DNA of 64,000 nucleotides from Pohlia nutans. Its lineage: Eukaryota > Streptophyta > Bryopsida > Bryales > Mniaceae. Location: contig CM040099.1 of NCBI GenBank assembly GCA_022496805.1, positions 19,886,031 to 19,950,030 on the forward strand. The letters are read 5' to 3'. The position numbers and the translations under genes are program-made. A model generated the notes under the pieces. That model ran no database searches. It worked only from the letters and a program-made list of their open reading frames with translations, and was not told the DNA's origin. Positions within the stretch are counted from its first letter, which is position 1, and the number at the start of each line of letters is the position of its first letter. This document shows positions 23,201-36,934 of the stretch, one piece after another.

Positions 23201-25084
23201 GAGAACCATAAGGTTTGCTAGTGATATCAATTGTTTATAAAGGTACCTCTTAACCCGCCTCTTAGCCTTTTCCGACCAGTATTATAAAACAATATTCCAT
23301 TTTATTTGGAATGGTTCCACACCTCCTATGGGTTTAATATCAAAAGTGAAAATAAAAATTCACGTCGACATGATTATAATGTGCTATTTGGGTCTCAAAT
23401 GATAACTTTCTGTTTACAAAAAATGTAAAATATACGCCAACCTTAACGACAATTTTAGGGTTAAGGACAAATGGCCTACCTTAACAACTATAGAACCATA
23501 AGGTTTGGTGGACTGGTATAATCTGGTTATAAAGTAACCTATTGAAACCACTCTTCTGTGGGCAATGATATGACTTGGGCATGACGGAGGGGTCATCTAC
23601 CCTTCAAATATCTGACAAACCTGATCAGTTTGCAAGACAAGATTCTGTGCCTCATGAGCCTACACGTAAATTCCTTTTGCTTCTTTTGGTGATCCAATCA
23701 CTGATAGAAAACTTGGTAAAGCAAGAGTGCACAAGTTTCTCAATGTGTCATGCATGTGCATAAGTTTGTCAAGTTTGTCATTCTGCTACATCTGTATAAC
23801 TTGTGGATTTTGAAGGACTACACTAGAGGAAGGTCAGACTCTTGGTCAGACTCTTTGTAGGTTTTTGCAAACCACCAAGGCTAGCTTCATCATAACATTG
23901 ATTTACATCAACCATGGCCTTACCGTAGAGTTCCGCACTGCATTATGCGGATAATAGCTGTCTCAGTTGACATTGGAAATATGATTAGCATTCTACATGT
24001 TTTGTTAATATTTGAAAACAAAGGAATTCTGGATCACATAAACATGCATGAATGCTAAATGACAAGGAGAAGAAGTGAGAGGATTTGCCACATGATCTAT
24101 CCGAGCCCATGTTCACAATTGCAGACCCTAAACTTTGAACTGAAACTCACCAGTGTTGAACAGTCTCACAAATGACTGGAAGACAGTCCCACAATCTTAT
24201 ACCAAGTCTGTTGGCAAACTCAGCCTTCATCAGCTAGCTCTCAACCACGTACCTAAGAGCAGCTTACAATCAATTCAGTATATCTTTTCCCTTCAAACTG
24301 TTACACACTTCTAGGACGTAGCCGTTGGAGAATAAACATAAGATTTTCAGCGTAGCAGATTTTCATTTAACATCACACAATGAAAGCAGGACACTGAAAT
24401 ATTAAGAGAGGCCTCTCTTTCATCTGAACTGATGATGACACTTGCATCATGAATGTGGGAGCAGGTGGTTCACAAGGAACCCTGACCATATTACAAGGCA
24501 GTAAAGGGTAAAAGAATGATGGTGAATTCTTGGAAATCGTTTGCTAAATTGAACAACCCCTTGAAAAACTTGCTATAAACAGTAGTTTAGCAATAATGTT
24601 TACTTCCTAGTGAATTGGACAAAGTTCCCAGTGGTTATCAACACGACATTATTCTAAAAATGCGATAGAACGATATACCGTGTAGTAATCATGACATCCC
24701 AATATATATCGCTCTGAATGTAATATGTCTCCTAATTCCAAAAAATTGCACTGAAGATTGTGCAGAGATTTTTTTTACCAAGTTCTCTTTTTCTGCTTAC
24801 TGGATCTCCACAGAAATAAAACAGAAACAGGATCTATCACAAATCCTCCCTTTCGCAAACCCTCACATGGACTAATATAATTGCTGCAGATTACATGTAT
24901 CATGGATTTAGATGATTGATGGCACTGAAGGGGCATTGATTTAGCTTCATGTAGAATTCGTGAGTTGCTGGACACAGCCGTATATACTACGGAACTAATA
25001 CTACCAGCATAATTTGTTAAACCCAGATTGAAGGTCCCTTCCAAGGGCTCCATGTGTGAGACCACTTAATATATTTGCTCATCA

Positions 25085-25282
25085 CACTAGAAGTAGAACT
25101 GTCGTTTTTCATTCCCCAGGCCACTTTGTGGAAACAGCGAACAGTGACGGAATATTGTGCCTAGGTTTGTGTCTTCTTGTGACCGAAACCACTCACTAGC
25201 AACGACGCAACCCATGTGCATGGCGCAGTTTCATTCCTTTTTCATTTATAGTAAGTGAAAAACGACAGATTTTCTCCTAGTG
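25085..25282. mobile_element. CACTA-like MITE (family D)
   Basis: Ends CACTAGAAGTAGAACTGTCG and CGACAGATTTTCTCCTAGTG, with the CTTCTTGTGACCGAAACCAC core. It sits inside the tandem array; no clear 3-bp duplication. Confidence 0.75.
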
Positions 25283-26080
25283 TCTAATCTATTTCGTACA
25301 TTAGAATACAAAAATGTAGTCAAATAGTGTGTGTATTCAAATACAAGAGTAGTATCAAATTCGTTGATATGACAACAATCACATGCTTGTACACAAAAAT
25401 ACATGAAAAAACGCATGCCCGCTCAGGGCTTTTAGGGTTTGGACAAATGGCTTACGTTAACAACTGCAGAACCCATAAGGTTTGCTGGACTAATATATAA
25501 TCGGCTTATAAAGTAAGCAGTTGGAGAGCGAGCGTAAGGCAGTGATATGTTTTAGGCATGTCAGAGAGGCTTGATCACCTCTCAACCATCTGCTATTTCT
25601 GATTCCTGGTCAGTGAAAAAGTGGAACTGAATGCCTCATGAGCCTACACAAGAAGAATAGTTTTGCTCTTTGGGTTTTGTACTCGAAACATTCTTGAAAA
25701 CAGCTCCTCATACCGTCATATCATCCATCAATTGAAGGATGAATCAAGAGGATCGACATAAAATAATACAATAATCATGAAAAGAGAAGAAGCCCAAATC
25801 TTGAGGAAATTGTTTGTTTCAAATTTTTTTTGTTTTGTATGGTAAGAAAGAAGAACATCCACATGCTTTGACATTTGTTGGAAACTGATTTTCAAATTTG
25901 TTTTATTTGTTTGGCATCACTTGCCGACCCTAATAGACATCGAGTATGGTATTCAAAATTCAGTGATCCTCTCATCTCTTATATCAGGTAGACACCGTAA
26001 CGATACCATGTTACAAAATCATCCACATTTCACATGCATGCCTTTCATCCAATTTTTCGTAATGTTCTCAAATCATTCTC

Positions 26081-26190
26081 CACAGTATTAATGATGTTCC
26101 CCAAAGGTTCCTTGGTGTTCTTGACATATTCTCAAGTTCTCTTTACGTTCCCAAAAGTTCCCACGTTCCTTTTGTGTTCCCTATTGATTT
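26081..26190 (+). repeat. degenerate GTTCCC minisatellite (unit 1 of array)
   Basis: Successive 8-13-bp units begin with GTTCC or GTTCT (GATGTTCCCCAAAG, GTTCCTTGGT, GTTCTTGACA, and so on). The same block recurs at 30010-30150, 32385-32510 and 33070-33210. Confidence 0.75.
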
Positions 26191-27190
26191 TGACGTTCTC
26201 CATGCATTGTTGGTGCATTGCAACAAGGTGTTTGCTAGTAATGTTTCTGGACACAATTATGCTAATGCATTCTATTCCACATTTGAAATCAATGTAAAAA
26301 GAGGTACAAATAAGAAACGTGTCATGCATGCACAATTCTCATTTACACTGCTTCTTTTACAAGTGATGAACTGCATAAGCATATTCGAAAGTTGCATCCC
26401 TAAATCACATGCTAATTATGTAGTTTTAAAGTTGCAAGTACTATAGAATTACATAGTATTGTCGAGAGTATTGACTATATATGGTTTTATAGTTGTATTA
26501 TCTTGGAGCCACATGTCTATTGGCATTACTAGATTTCAATGATGTTTCAAAGATTATGTTCATTCAAGCTTGCAGCAAGCAGATGGACACTCAACAATGA
26601 CTTTTAAGTTCAAATATTATGTGTGTTCCAGCACAATAGTAATATCAAATACGTTGACATAGGGGAATATGAGAGCAATCATTTGCTTCTATACAAAAAT
26701 GCGTGCCCGCAGTGAAACTTCATGTCTTTTAGGGTTACTTAACTTAAAGGTACAGAGAGCCCTTTCCAACCAATACTATAAAACAATATTCCATTGTATT
26801 TGGAATGGTTCCACACCTCCTATGGGTTTAATATCAAAAATGAAATTAAAATTCACGTCGACACGATTATAATGTGCTATTTGGGTCTCAAATGATAACT
26901 TTCTGTTTACAAAAAATGTCAAACATACGCCAACCTTGACAACAATTTTAGGGTTGAGGACAAATGGCCTACCTTAACAACTGAAGAACCATAAGGTTTT
27001 GTGGACTGATATAAACTGGTTATAAAGTAACCTATTGAAACTAGTGTTGTAACTATGGGCTATGATATGACTTGGGCATGACGGAGGGGTCATCTACCCT
27101 TCAAATATCTGACCAATCTGATCAGTTTGCAAGATAAGATTCTGTGCCTCATGAGCCTACTCGTAATCCCTTTTGCTTCTTTTGGTGATC

Positions 27191-27373
27191 CACTAGAAGG
27201 AGATGTGTTACAGTAAATGAAAAAGAAAATGAAACAGCGCCAAGCACATGGGCTGTGTTAGTGCTAATGAGTAGTTTTGGTCACAAGAAGACAGAAACGT
27301 AAGTATAATATTCCAATACTATTCATTGTTCCCACGAAATAAGGAATGAAAAATGACATGTTTGCTACTAGTG
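27191..27373. mobile_element. CACTA-like MITE (family D) with ATC duplication
   Basis: 183 bp with ends CACTAGAAGGAGATGTG and CATGTTTGCTACTAGTG. The 3-bp duplication ATC (27188-27190, 27374-27376) splits a GATCCAATCACTGATAG block that is intact in other array units. This fixes the family as CACTA-like. Confidence 0.85.
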
Positions 27374-27439
27374 ATCCAATCACTGATAGAAAACTTGGTA
27401 AAACAGGAGTGCTCAAGTTTGTCAAGTGTGTAAATTTGC

Positions 27440-27580
27440 TAGATAGATAAAAACTTCGGTCCTCCTTCGAGGCCAATGTGAATAAAGTGTCCATTTGTGA
27501 CGTCAATGACTCAGTGCCCACCGGACAAAGGGTCATTGGGACAAAAGTACTCTCCCCTGCCGCGAATGGACGCTATCATT
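27440..27580 (-). mobile_element. SINE fragment, reverse orientation
   Basis: Reverse complement of the 3' half of the SINE at 29556: tail AGATAGAT, then AAGTGTCCATTTGTGACGTC, CAATGACTCAGTGCCCACCG and GGTCATTGGGACAAAAGTAC. The 5' (tRNA) part is missing. Confidence 0.75.
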
Positions 27581-28725
27581 CTGCTACATCTATATATTCC
27601 TTGTGGATTTTGAAGGAGGACCCTAGAGGACGTCAGACTCTTTGTAAGTTTCTGCAAACCACCAAGGCTAGCTTCATCATAACATTGATTTATATCAACC
27701 TTGGCCTTACAATAGAGTTTCGCACTGCATTACACGGAAAATAGGTGTCTCAGTTGACATTGGAAATATGGTTAGCGATTTACATGTTATTTTAATATTT
27801 GAAAACAAAGGAATTCTGGATCATCCACATAATAATTAACAAGTATGCATGAATTCTACATGATATGGAGAAGAATTCAGTGGATTTGGCACATGATCTA
27901 TTGCAGCCCATCTTAACAATTGCAGGCCCTAAACTTTGAAGTGAAACTCACACAAATGACTGCAAGACAGTCCCACAATCTGCCTTCATCAGTAAGCTTT
28001 CAATTACGCACCTCTTGATTAGCTAAACAAGAGCAGCTTACAATCAATTCACTATATCTTTCCTCTTCAAAATGTTACACACTTCTACGACGAACCCGTT
28101 GGAGAATAAACATAAGATTTTCTGCGTTGCAGTTTTTCATTTAACATCACACAATGAAAGCAGGACACTGAAATATTAAGAGAGACCTTTAATTCTTCCA
28201 TCTGAACCAATAATGACACAAGTTGCATCATGTGGGAGCAGGTCGTTAGAACGACATTAGAATGTTGTTTTGACGCGTTGAATTGACATTAGCTTCTCGT
28301 TCCAACGCGTTAAAACGACATACCTTGTAGTTACCATGACATCCCAATGTCGTTTTGAATATTACATGCCTCCTAATTCCAAAAATTGCACTCGCATTGA
28401 GCAAATGAAGATTGTGCACAGTTTTTGTTACCAAGTTTTCTTCGTCTGCTTACTGGATCTCCATAGAAATAAAACAGGAACAGGATGTATCACAAGTTCT
28501 CCCTTTCGCAAACCCTCACATGGACCAATATAATTGCTGCAGATTACATGTATCATGGTTATAGATGATTGATGGCACTGAAGCATTGATGGCATTAATT
28601 GTAGGGGCATTGATTTAGCTTCATGTAGAATTCGTGAGATTGCTGGACCCTAAACCCCAGATTGAAGGTCCCTTCCAAGGGCTCCATGTGTGAGACCACT
28701 CATATTTGCTCATCTCACTAGTAGC

Positions 28726-28900
28726 AAATATTCATTCCCCACTTTGTGGAAACAGTGAACAGTGACGGAATATTGTGCCTAGATTTTTGTCTTCTTGTGA
28801 CCAAAACCACTCACCCGCATCAATGCAACCTATGTGGCTGGCGCGGTTTCAATCCTTTTTCATTTTTAGTAAGTGAAAAATGACACATTTCCTCCTACTA
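28726..28900. mobile_element. CACTA-like MITE (family D)
   Basis: Starts CACTAGTAGCAAATATTC, has the GTCTTCTTGTGACCAAAACC core and ends near CATTTCCTCCTACTA. It is slightly decayed at both ends. Confidence 0.7.
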
Positions 28901-29555
28901 TCTCGTGTATTAGAATACAAAAATGTAGTCAAACAGTGTGTGTATTCACGTACAAGAGTGGTATCAAATTCGTTGGTGTGGTGAAGTACGACAGCAATCA
29001 CATGCTTGTGCACAAAAATACATGAAAAAACGCATGCCCGCTCAGGGCTTTTAGGGTTTGGACAAATGGCCTACGTTAACAACTGCAGAACCCATAAGGT
29101 TTGCTGGACCAATATATAATCGGCTTATAAAGTAAGCAGTAGGAGAGCAAGTGTAAGGCAGTGATATGTTTTAGGCATGACAGAGAGGCTTGATCACCTC
29201 TCAACCAACTGCTATTGCTGATGCGTGGTCAGTGAAAAAGTGGAACTGAATGCCTCATGAGCCTACACACGAATAATTTTGCTTCTTTCGGTTTTGTACT
29301 CCAAACATTCTTGAAAACAGCTCCTCATACCGTCATAGTCGGAGGATCGACATAAAAAAATACAATAATCATGAAAAGAGAAGCCCCAATCTTTAGGAAA
29401 TTGTTTGTTTCAAAATACTTTTTGTTTTGTATGGTGAGAAAGAAGAATATCCACATGCTTTGACATTTGTTGGAAACTGATTTTCAAATTTGTTTTATTT
29501 GTTAGGCATCACTTGCCGACCCTAAAAGACATCGAGTAAGGTGTTCAAGATTTAG

Positions 29556-29885
29556 CCCCCAATGAGGAGGTTGTGGGTTCTATTCCCCATGCCGGTGTGG
29601 TGCTCACCACCATAGTCCACCCAACTATGGTGGGGTCCTTGGGCCTTGTTGTATGGGTACCTCAAAGCCCTTTGGGGGGATACCATGTCCGGTATCTTCA
29701 AGGCACTAGTGGCTAGGTAGGAACTAGCATAGTGTGTCACTATAGTGTTCATCCCCGAAAGGGGAGAGTAGTATTGTCCCAATGCCCCCTTGTCCGGTGG
29801 GCACCGGGTCATTGACATTACGAACGGACACTTTATTCACGCCAGCCCCTTGCTAAAAAGGGGCCGGAGTTTCTATCTATCTATC
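29556..29885 (+). mobile_element. full-length tRNA-derived SINE
   Basis: About 330 bp flanked by a 12-bp duplication TTCAAGATTTAG (29544-29555, 29886-29897). Near the 5' end are pol III-like elements: an A-box-like TAGCCCCCAATGAGG, then a B-box GGTTCTATTCC about 20 bp on. The GC-rich body ends in a (TCTA)n tail. 5'-truncated copies lie at 47128 and, reversed, at 27440 and 37743. Promoter, tail and long direct repeats together define a SINE mobilised by target-primed reverse transcription. No partner LINE is in the window. Confidence 0.88.
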
Positions 29886-30009
29886 TTCAAGATTTAGTGA
29901 TCCTCTCATCTCTTGTATTAAGTACACAGTGTCACGATACCATGTTACAAAATCATTCACATTTCACATTCATGACATTCATCCAATTTTTCATCATGTT
30001 CTCAAATCA

Positions 30010-30150
30010 TTCTCCACAGTTCCAATGGTGTTCCCCAAAGGTTCCTTGCCGTTCCTATCATGTTCCCAAGTTCTCTTTATGTTCCCTACAGTTCCCATGT
30101 TCCCTTTGAGTTCCCAATTGATTCCCACGTTCCCAATGCAATGTTGGTGC
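30010..30150 (+). repeat. degenerate GTTCCC minisatellite (unit 2 of array)
   Basis: The best preserved copy, about ten GTTCC-led units of 8-13 bp, ending in GTTCCCAATGCAATGTTGG. Confidence 0.78.
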
Positions 30151-32384
30151 ATTGCAACAAGGTGTTTGCTAGTAATGTTTCTGGACACAATTATGCTAAT
30201 GCATTGTATTCCACATTTGAAATCAGACATTCAAGTCATCATGATTCTAAGAGCATTCTCAATCCATCACTGTAATAAGAGGTGACACAAATAAGAAATG
30301 TGTTGTGCATGCACAATTCTCATTTACACTGCCCCTTTTACAGTGATGAATTATGTGCTAATTATGTGGTTTTAAAGTTGCAAGTGCTATTGAATGACAT
30401 AGTATTGTCTAGAGTACTGTATATGGTTTCATAGTTGTATTATCTTGGAGCCACATGGCTATTGACAATACTAGATTTCAATGATGCATTTGGTTTTAGT
30501 CATACAGTGGAGAGGCTGCAATTTTGTTACAAATCAACTCTTAACCATGTTAATATTGTCCGGTTTCAAATTAATAATATGTGTTTTCAAGCCCGCAGCA
30601 AGCACATGGGACACTCAATAATCACATTTATGTTCAAATATTTTGTGTGTTCAAGTAATATCAAATACGTTAACGTAGGGAAATGTGACATCAACCATTT
30701 CCTTCTACACAAATATGCATACATGCAGTGAAACTTCAGGTCTTTTAGGGGGTTTTTTTGCACAAATGGCCTACCTTAAACAACTGCAGAACCCATAAGG
30801 TATGCTGGACTGATACACTCTGCTTATAAATTAACCTATTGAAAGTTGTTTAGTGTGGGCAGTGATATGACTTGGGCAACTGAGAGGGGCTGATCTACCT
30901 TCCGACTGTCTGATGGATCCAACAGATCCGAGAGACAACACTCAATGCCTCATGAGCCCATAAGTGGTTCGTTTTGCATATTTTGATGATCCAATCATTG
31001 ATAGAAAACTTTGTAAAATAGAAGTACTCAAGTTTGTCAAGAGTGTCATGTGCACAAGTTTGTTATGTGTACAAGTTTTTCACTACCCAAGCACTCAAGA
31101 CTGGTGAGGGCGATTTGTCACGTATGACAAGTGTGTACACTTTGACATTGTTTTGAGTGAAAAGCAACACCTTTGCTAGTAGTGTTTGTCAAATTTGTCA
31201 GTTTGCTACATCTATATACCTTGTAGATAATTTTGAAGGACTACACTAGAGGAAGGTCAGACTCTTTGTAAGTTTCTGCAAACCACCAAGGCTATCTTCA
31301 TCATGACATTGATTTATATCAACCTTGGCCTTACCATAGAGTTCCGCACTGCATTACACAGATAGTTGGTTTTAGATGGTGAATGGCGCTGTAGCGTTGA
31401 TGGCATTGACGTAGGGGCATTGATTTAGCTTCATGTAGAATTCTTGAGATTGCTGGACACAGCCGTATATAGTACGGAACTAACACTACCAGAGTAAATT
31501 TTTAAACCCCAGATTGAAGGTCCCTTCCAAGGGCTCCATGTGTGAGACCACTCATACGATCTATTTCGTGTGTTAGAGTACAAAAATGTAGTCAAACAGT
31601 GTGTGTATTCAAGTACAAGAGTAGTATCAAATTCGTTGGTGTGGTGAAGTACGACAGCAATCACATGCTTGTACACAAAAATACATGAAAAAACGCATGC
31701 CCGCTCAGGGCTTTTAGGGTTTGGACAAGTGGCCTACGTTAACAACTGCAGAACCCATAAGGTTTGCTGGACTGATATAATCTGCTTTTAAAGTAAGAAA
31801 TTGAAAGTCTGGTGTACAGGCAGTGATATGTTTCAGGCATGACAGGGAGGCTGATCACCTCTCTACCATCTGCTATTACTGGTTTCTAGTCAGTGACAAA
31901 GTGGAATTGTATGCCTCATGAGCCTACACAAGAATATAATTTTGCTTTTGGGTTTTGTGCTCCAAACATTCTTGAAAACAGCCCCTCATACCGTCATATC
32001 ATCCATCAATTGAAGGATGAATCAAGGCACGGTCGGGGGTTCGACATAAAATAGTTCAATAATCATGAAAAGAGAAGCCCAAATCTGTAGGAAATTGTTT
32101 ATTTCAAAATATTTTTTTGTTTTGTATGGTGAGAAGGAAGAATGTCCACATGCTCTGACATTTGTTGGAAACTGATTTTCAAATTTGTTTTATTTGTTTG
32201 GCATCACTTGCCGACCCTAAAAGACATCCAGTACGGTATTCAAAATTCAGGTATTCAAAATTCAGTGATCCTCTCATCTCTTATATCAGGTAGACACCGT
32301 AACGATACCATGTTACCAAATCATCCACATTTCACATGGATGCCTTTCATCCAATTTTTCGTAATGTTCTTAAATCATTCTCCA

Positions 32385-32510
32385 CAGTTTTAATGATGTT
32401 CCCCAAAGGTTCCTTGGTGTTCTTGACATATCATCAAGTTCTCTTTATGTTCCCAAAAGTTCCCACGTTCCTTTGTGTTCCCTATTGATTCCGACGTTCC
32501 CAATGCATTG
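32385..32510 (+). repeat. degenerate GTTCCC minisatellite (unit 3 of array)
   Basis: Same block as at 26081 and 30010, with unit-specific changes. Confidence 0.72.
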
Positions 32511-33069
32511 TTGCTGCATTGCAACAAGGTGTTTGCTAGTAATGTTTCTGGACACAATTATGCTATTGCATTGTATTCCACATTTGAAATCAATGTAAAA
32601 AGAGGTACAAATAAGAAATGTGTCATGCATGCACAATTCTCATTTACACTGCTTCTTTTAATTACAAGTGATGAACTGCATAAGCATGATGCCTCGGCTT
32701 GTAGTGACTGCAGAACCCATAAGGTTTGCTGGACTGATATAATCTGCTTATAAAGTAAGCAATTGACATCAGTGGTATACGGGCAGTGATATGATTCAGG
32801 CATTGTGGAGAGGCTTGCTACCTCTCAACCATCTGCTACTACTGGTTTCTAGTCAGTGGCAAAGGGGAACAGTATCCCTCATGAGCCCACGCAAGAGAAT
32901 ATTTTTGCTTGGACATCGAGTGTTCAAGATTCAGTGATCCTCTCATCTCTTGTATTAAGTACACACCATCACAATGCCATGTTACAAAATCATCCACATT
33001 TCACATCCATCCATTTCATCCACATTTCACATGTATGTCTTTCATTTATTTTTTCATAATGTTCCCAAA

Positions 33070-33210
33070 TCATTCTCCACAGTTCCGATGATGTTCCACA
33101 AAGGTTCCTTGGCGTTCCCGTCATGTTCCCAAGTTCTCTTTACGTTTCCAAAAGTTCCCGTGTTCCTTTTGTGTTCCCAATTGATTCTCACGTTTCCAAT
33201 GCAATGATGG
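33070..33210 (+). repeat. degenerate GTTCCC minisatellite (unit 4 of array)
   Basis: Same block again, followed by GGTGCATTGCAATACCGG in place of the GCAACAAGG seen in the other units. Confidence 0.72.
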
Positions 33211-34180
33211 TGCATTGCAATACCGGTATGGTGTTTTCTAGTATGTTTCTAAACACAATTATGCTAATGCATTGCATTCAACATTTGAAATCAGACATTC
33301 GAATCATCATGGTTCTAAGAGCATCTCTAATCCACCATTGTAACAAGTGGTGGCACAAATAAGAAATGTGTCATGCATGTACAATTCTCATTTACACTGC
33401 CTCTTTTACAGTGATGAACTGAGCTTATTCTAAGGTCACAACCCTAAATTATGTGCTAATTATGTGGTTTTAAAGTTGAAAGTGAAAGTGCATTAAATAG
33501 TATTGTCGAGAGTATTGTATAATTATGGTTCTATGGCTGTATTATCTTGGAATCAAATGGCTACTGGCATTACTAGATTCTAATGATGTATTTGGTTTTA
33601 GTCACACAGTGGAGAGGGTGCAATTTTGTTACAAATCAACTCATTAAACTACAATATCAATAGTTTCAGGTTTCAAATATTATGCGTATTATAGCTCCAA
33701 ACAAGCAGATGGGTCACTAGATAATGACATTTAAGTTCAAATATTATGTGTGTTCAAGTACAAGAGTAATATCAAATACGTTGACGTAGGGAAATGTGAC
33801 AGCAACCATTTCCTTCTACACAAAAATGCATGCCTACAGTGAATCGTCAGGTCTTTTAGGGATTCCTTTTGGACAAATGGCCTACCTTAACAACTGCAGA
33901 ACCCATAAGGTTTGCTGGACTGACACTCTGCGTATAAAGTAACCTATTGAATCTGAATTTGTATGGGCTGTGATATGGCTTAGGCAAGAGAGAGGGTCTG
34001 CTGTACCCTCCAACTTCTTGATGGATCTGCTAAATTCGGAAGAAAAAATTCAATGCCTCATGAGCCCAATACCTTTTGTGCATATTTCGGTGATCCAATC
34101 ATTGATAGAAAACTTTGTAAAATAGAATTACTCACGTTTGTCAAGTGTGTCATGTGCACAAGTTTGTCAAGTGTGTCATA

Positions 34181-34485
34181 TAAGGTCGAGGCACCGTACC
34201 TAAAACCGATCATGTACCCAAAACCAACCACCCTAGATTCTTGCCTAAATTTCATAGGGAAGATGTACCTCATTTGTACATTAGAGCATGTGATCGGTTT
34301 TAGGTAAACCTACAATTTTCACTTTGAAAATTTGTACTTATTCAAATAATTATAAAAAAAATCAAATTAAATATGATTTAAAAAAAAATCTTATTGCTAA
34401 AAGAGGAAAATACTCAAAATATCGATTCATGTATCCCTTGTATAGTAAATCTCCTAACTGATCGATTTTAGGTGCCTTGACCTTA
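34181..34485. mobile_element. MITE family F, copy 3
   Basis: About 305 bp with ends TAAGGTCGAGGCACC and GGTGCCTTGACCTTA. The inverted arms continue with TAAAACCGATCA. TA at both edges. It sits in the TTTGTCAAGTGTGTCA part of the array. Confidence 0.85.
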
Positions 34486-35172
34486 TACAAGTTTGTCATG
34501 TGCACAACTTTGTCAAGTTTGTTATGTGTACAAGTTTGTCATGTGCACAAGTTTCACTACAAGGAAAAGGCGTCTCTTTTTACTCGATCGGTGAGTCAAA
34601 CCGCGCCACTTCGCACTCACTGCCCAAGCACTCAAGACTAGTGAGGGTGATATGTCACGTATGACAAGTGTGTACACTGTTATCAAGTTTGTCATTCTGC
34701 TGCATCTATATACCTTGTAGATAATTTTGAAGGACTACACTAGAGGAAGGTCAAACTCTTTGTAAGTTTCTGCAAACCACCAAGGCTAGCTTCATCATAA
34801 CATTGATTTATATCAACCTTGGCCTTACCATAGAGTTCCGCACTGCATTACACGGAAAATAAGTGTCTCAGTTGACAATGGAAATATGATTAGTGGTTTA
34901 CATGTTTTGTTAATATTCGAAAACAAAGGAATTCTGGATCACATAAATATGCATGAATTCTGCATGAGAAGAAGAAGTGAGAGGATTTGCCACATGATCT
35001 ATTGGAGCCCATGTTCACAATTGCAGATCCTAAACTTTGAACTGAAACTCACCGGTGATGAACATTCTCAGAAATGACTGGTAGACAGTCCCACAATCTC
35101 ATACCAAATCTGTTAGCAAACTCAGCCTTCATCAACTGGTTAGCTTTCAACCACGTACCTCGTGATAGCTAA

Positions 35173-35355
35173 CACTACAAGGAGAAGGCGTCGCTTTTCA
35201 CTCCTTTCGTGAGTCAAACGTTCCCACTTTGCACTAACCAATTTTTTGGTTGGACTTGGTGAGTGAGATTCGTCGTGTAGGACAAGCGTGTACGGTGAAA
35301 AACAACAATGAACAAGATCCTCGAGAGTGAGAAACAACCCCTCTGCTTCCAGTGT
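35173..35355. mobile_element. CACTA-like MITE (family L)
   Basis: Starts CACTACAAGGAGAAGGCGTC followed by GCTTTTCACTC. The right half carries GTGAAAAACAACAATG and ends near CTCTGCTTCCAGTG. A second good copy is at 43435-43607; partial ones are near 31160, 34556 and 41876. Confidence 0.65.
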
Positions 35356-36615
35356 AACAAGAGCAGCTTACAATCAATTCACAATATCTTTCTCCTTCAA
35401 AACGTTACACACTTCTACGATGTTGCCATTGAACACACATTTCGTTAAAATTGAACCACGTTTCATTATGATTGGAGGGTACATTCAAGCTAATAGGAGC
35501 CAACTAAAGTGTCATCAGTGCTTTTTTTCAAGCATTTTCAATATTTTGTTTAATTTAATTTGTTATTGAAAATTAAAATGATATGTCAATGTTTGTAACA
35601 TGTATATAAAACACATAGTATAGGATGATGACAATATTGTCAATATTTAGGTATTAAAAGCACTAAAAAAGCCCTGTCATCAATCCTTTTAATGACCTTT
35701 TAAGTGCTTTTCTAAATGATGAATAATGCTTTTTAAGTAATTTTTTGGGGATTATTGAATGAGAATGATGATTATCTCAATGAAAATTGAGGTAAATGCA
35801 TTAAAAATTTGTTCTTTGAATGAAAATCATGATTTATTTTTCTCTAAGGACTCTCAAAAGGACTCTCGAAAGCACTCCAAAGGGGGCACCCTTGGCTCCT
35901 ATTAGCTTGAATGGACCCTGGACTACTAGATTAGAAAAGTGATGGGGAATGATGCCATTCTCAATAAAGATAGGTCCCCAATTTTTTTACAATGCCTTCA
36001 TTCCACAAAAAAAAGCACTGTAGAAAAATTGGGGACCTATTTCTATTGAGAAGGGCAACACTCCCCATCACTTTTCTAGTTTGGTAGTTCAATTTTAACA
36101 AAATGTGGTCCAATTTTAACGAAATGTGTGCAATTTGGAGAAAAATCATAAGATTTGTCATTTGATAGAGTTATCTGTATAGTTGAAGCCACGTAGCCTA
36201 TCTCTTGATCAAAGTTTTTGTTATGGAAATAATTTCTACTAATCATCTTTGGCATAAAGGGTCGGCTAGCTTGGTATGGGTGAGTGTGTGCTTGGTGTGG
36301 GGGTACGTGGAGATACTCTCTTAGGAACTTGTGTGAGGTGGGGGTGAGCTTCTTTTGCATTGGGGAGGTTCAAGGTTCAAATTTCTTTGACAATGCAGAG
36401 CGTTGCTATTGATTGAAATCAAAGAAGCCAAAACTCAATCTTGCCATTGTTCAAGCTGAAAATCTAGTTCACCCTTGTCATTCCTCTTGTGGAAATTCTT
36501 TCCTTGACTTTCTGGATAACTCTAATATCATCAAACGGACTAACCTTTTCATTGCTGCACATGCCATGTGTCATGGTTTTAGATGATTGATGGCGCTATA
36601 CCATTGAAGGCATTG

Positions 36616-36934
36616 TAAGGTAACTATATCTAAAAGCGACCATTTCCTTAAAGTGCGCATAGATCAATCTTCCATAATAAGTAGATTCTGACACCCTACT
36701 ATTGATAAGAATGTGCACAATCTGAACATCAGAGTTTAGGGTCGCTTTAAGGTCAACCTACGGTTAGCACTTTGGAAATTCATAACTTATTCATATGGTG
36801 TCCAAATAGTGCTTGCTAAAGTGCGTTGGAATCGTCTTGAACTTGCTAATAAGACACACTGAAAATATTTTCTGTGTTATTTGTGTAAATAGGCTCAATT
36901 GGTAAGGTGAACGCTTTAAGGTATAGTTACCTTA
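36616..36934. mobile_element. MITE family G, copy 2
   Basis: About 319 bp with ends TAAGGTAACTATATCTAAAAG and CTTTAAGGTATAGTTACCTTA. It is inserted in a GGCATTG block of the tandem array. Confidence 0.85.

Noticed and set aside
29929..30285. 118-codon frame in the tandem array (and similar ones at 26034, 32142, 32974)
   Set aside because: The frames cross the GTTCCC minisatellite and are not conserved in frame between units.
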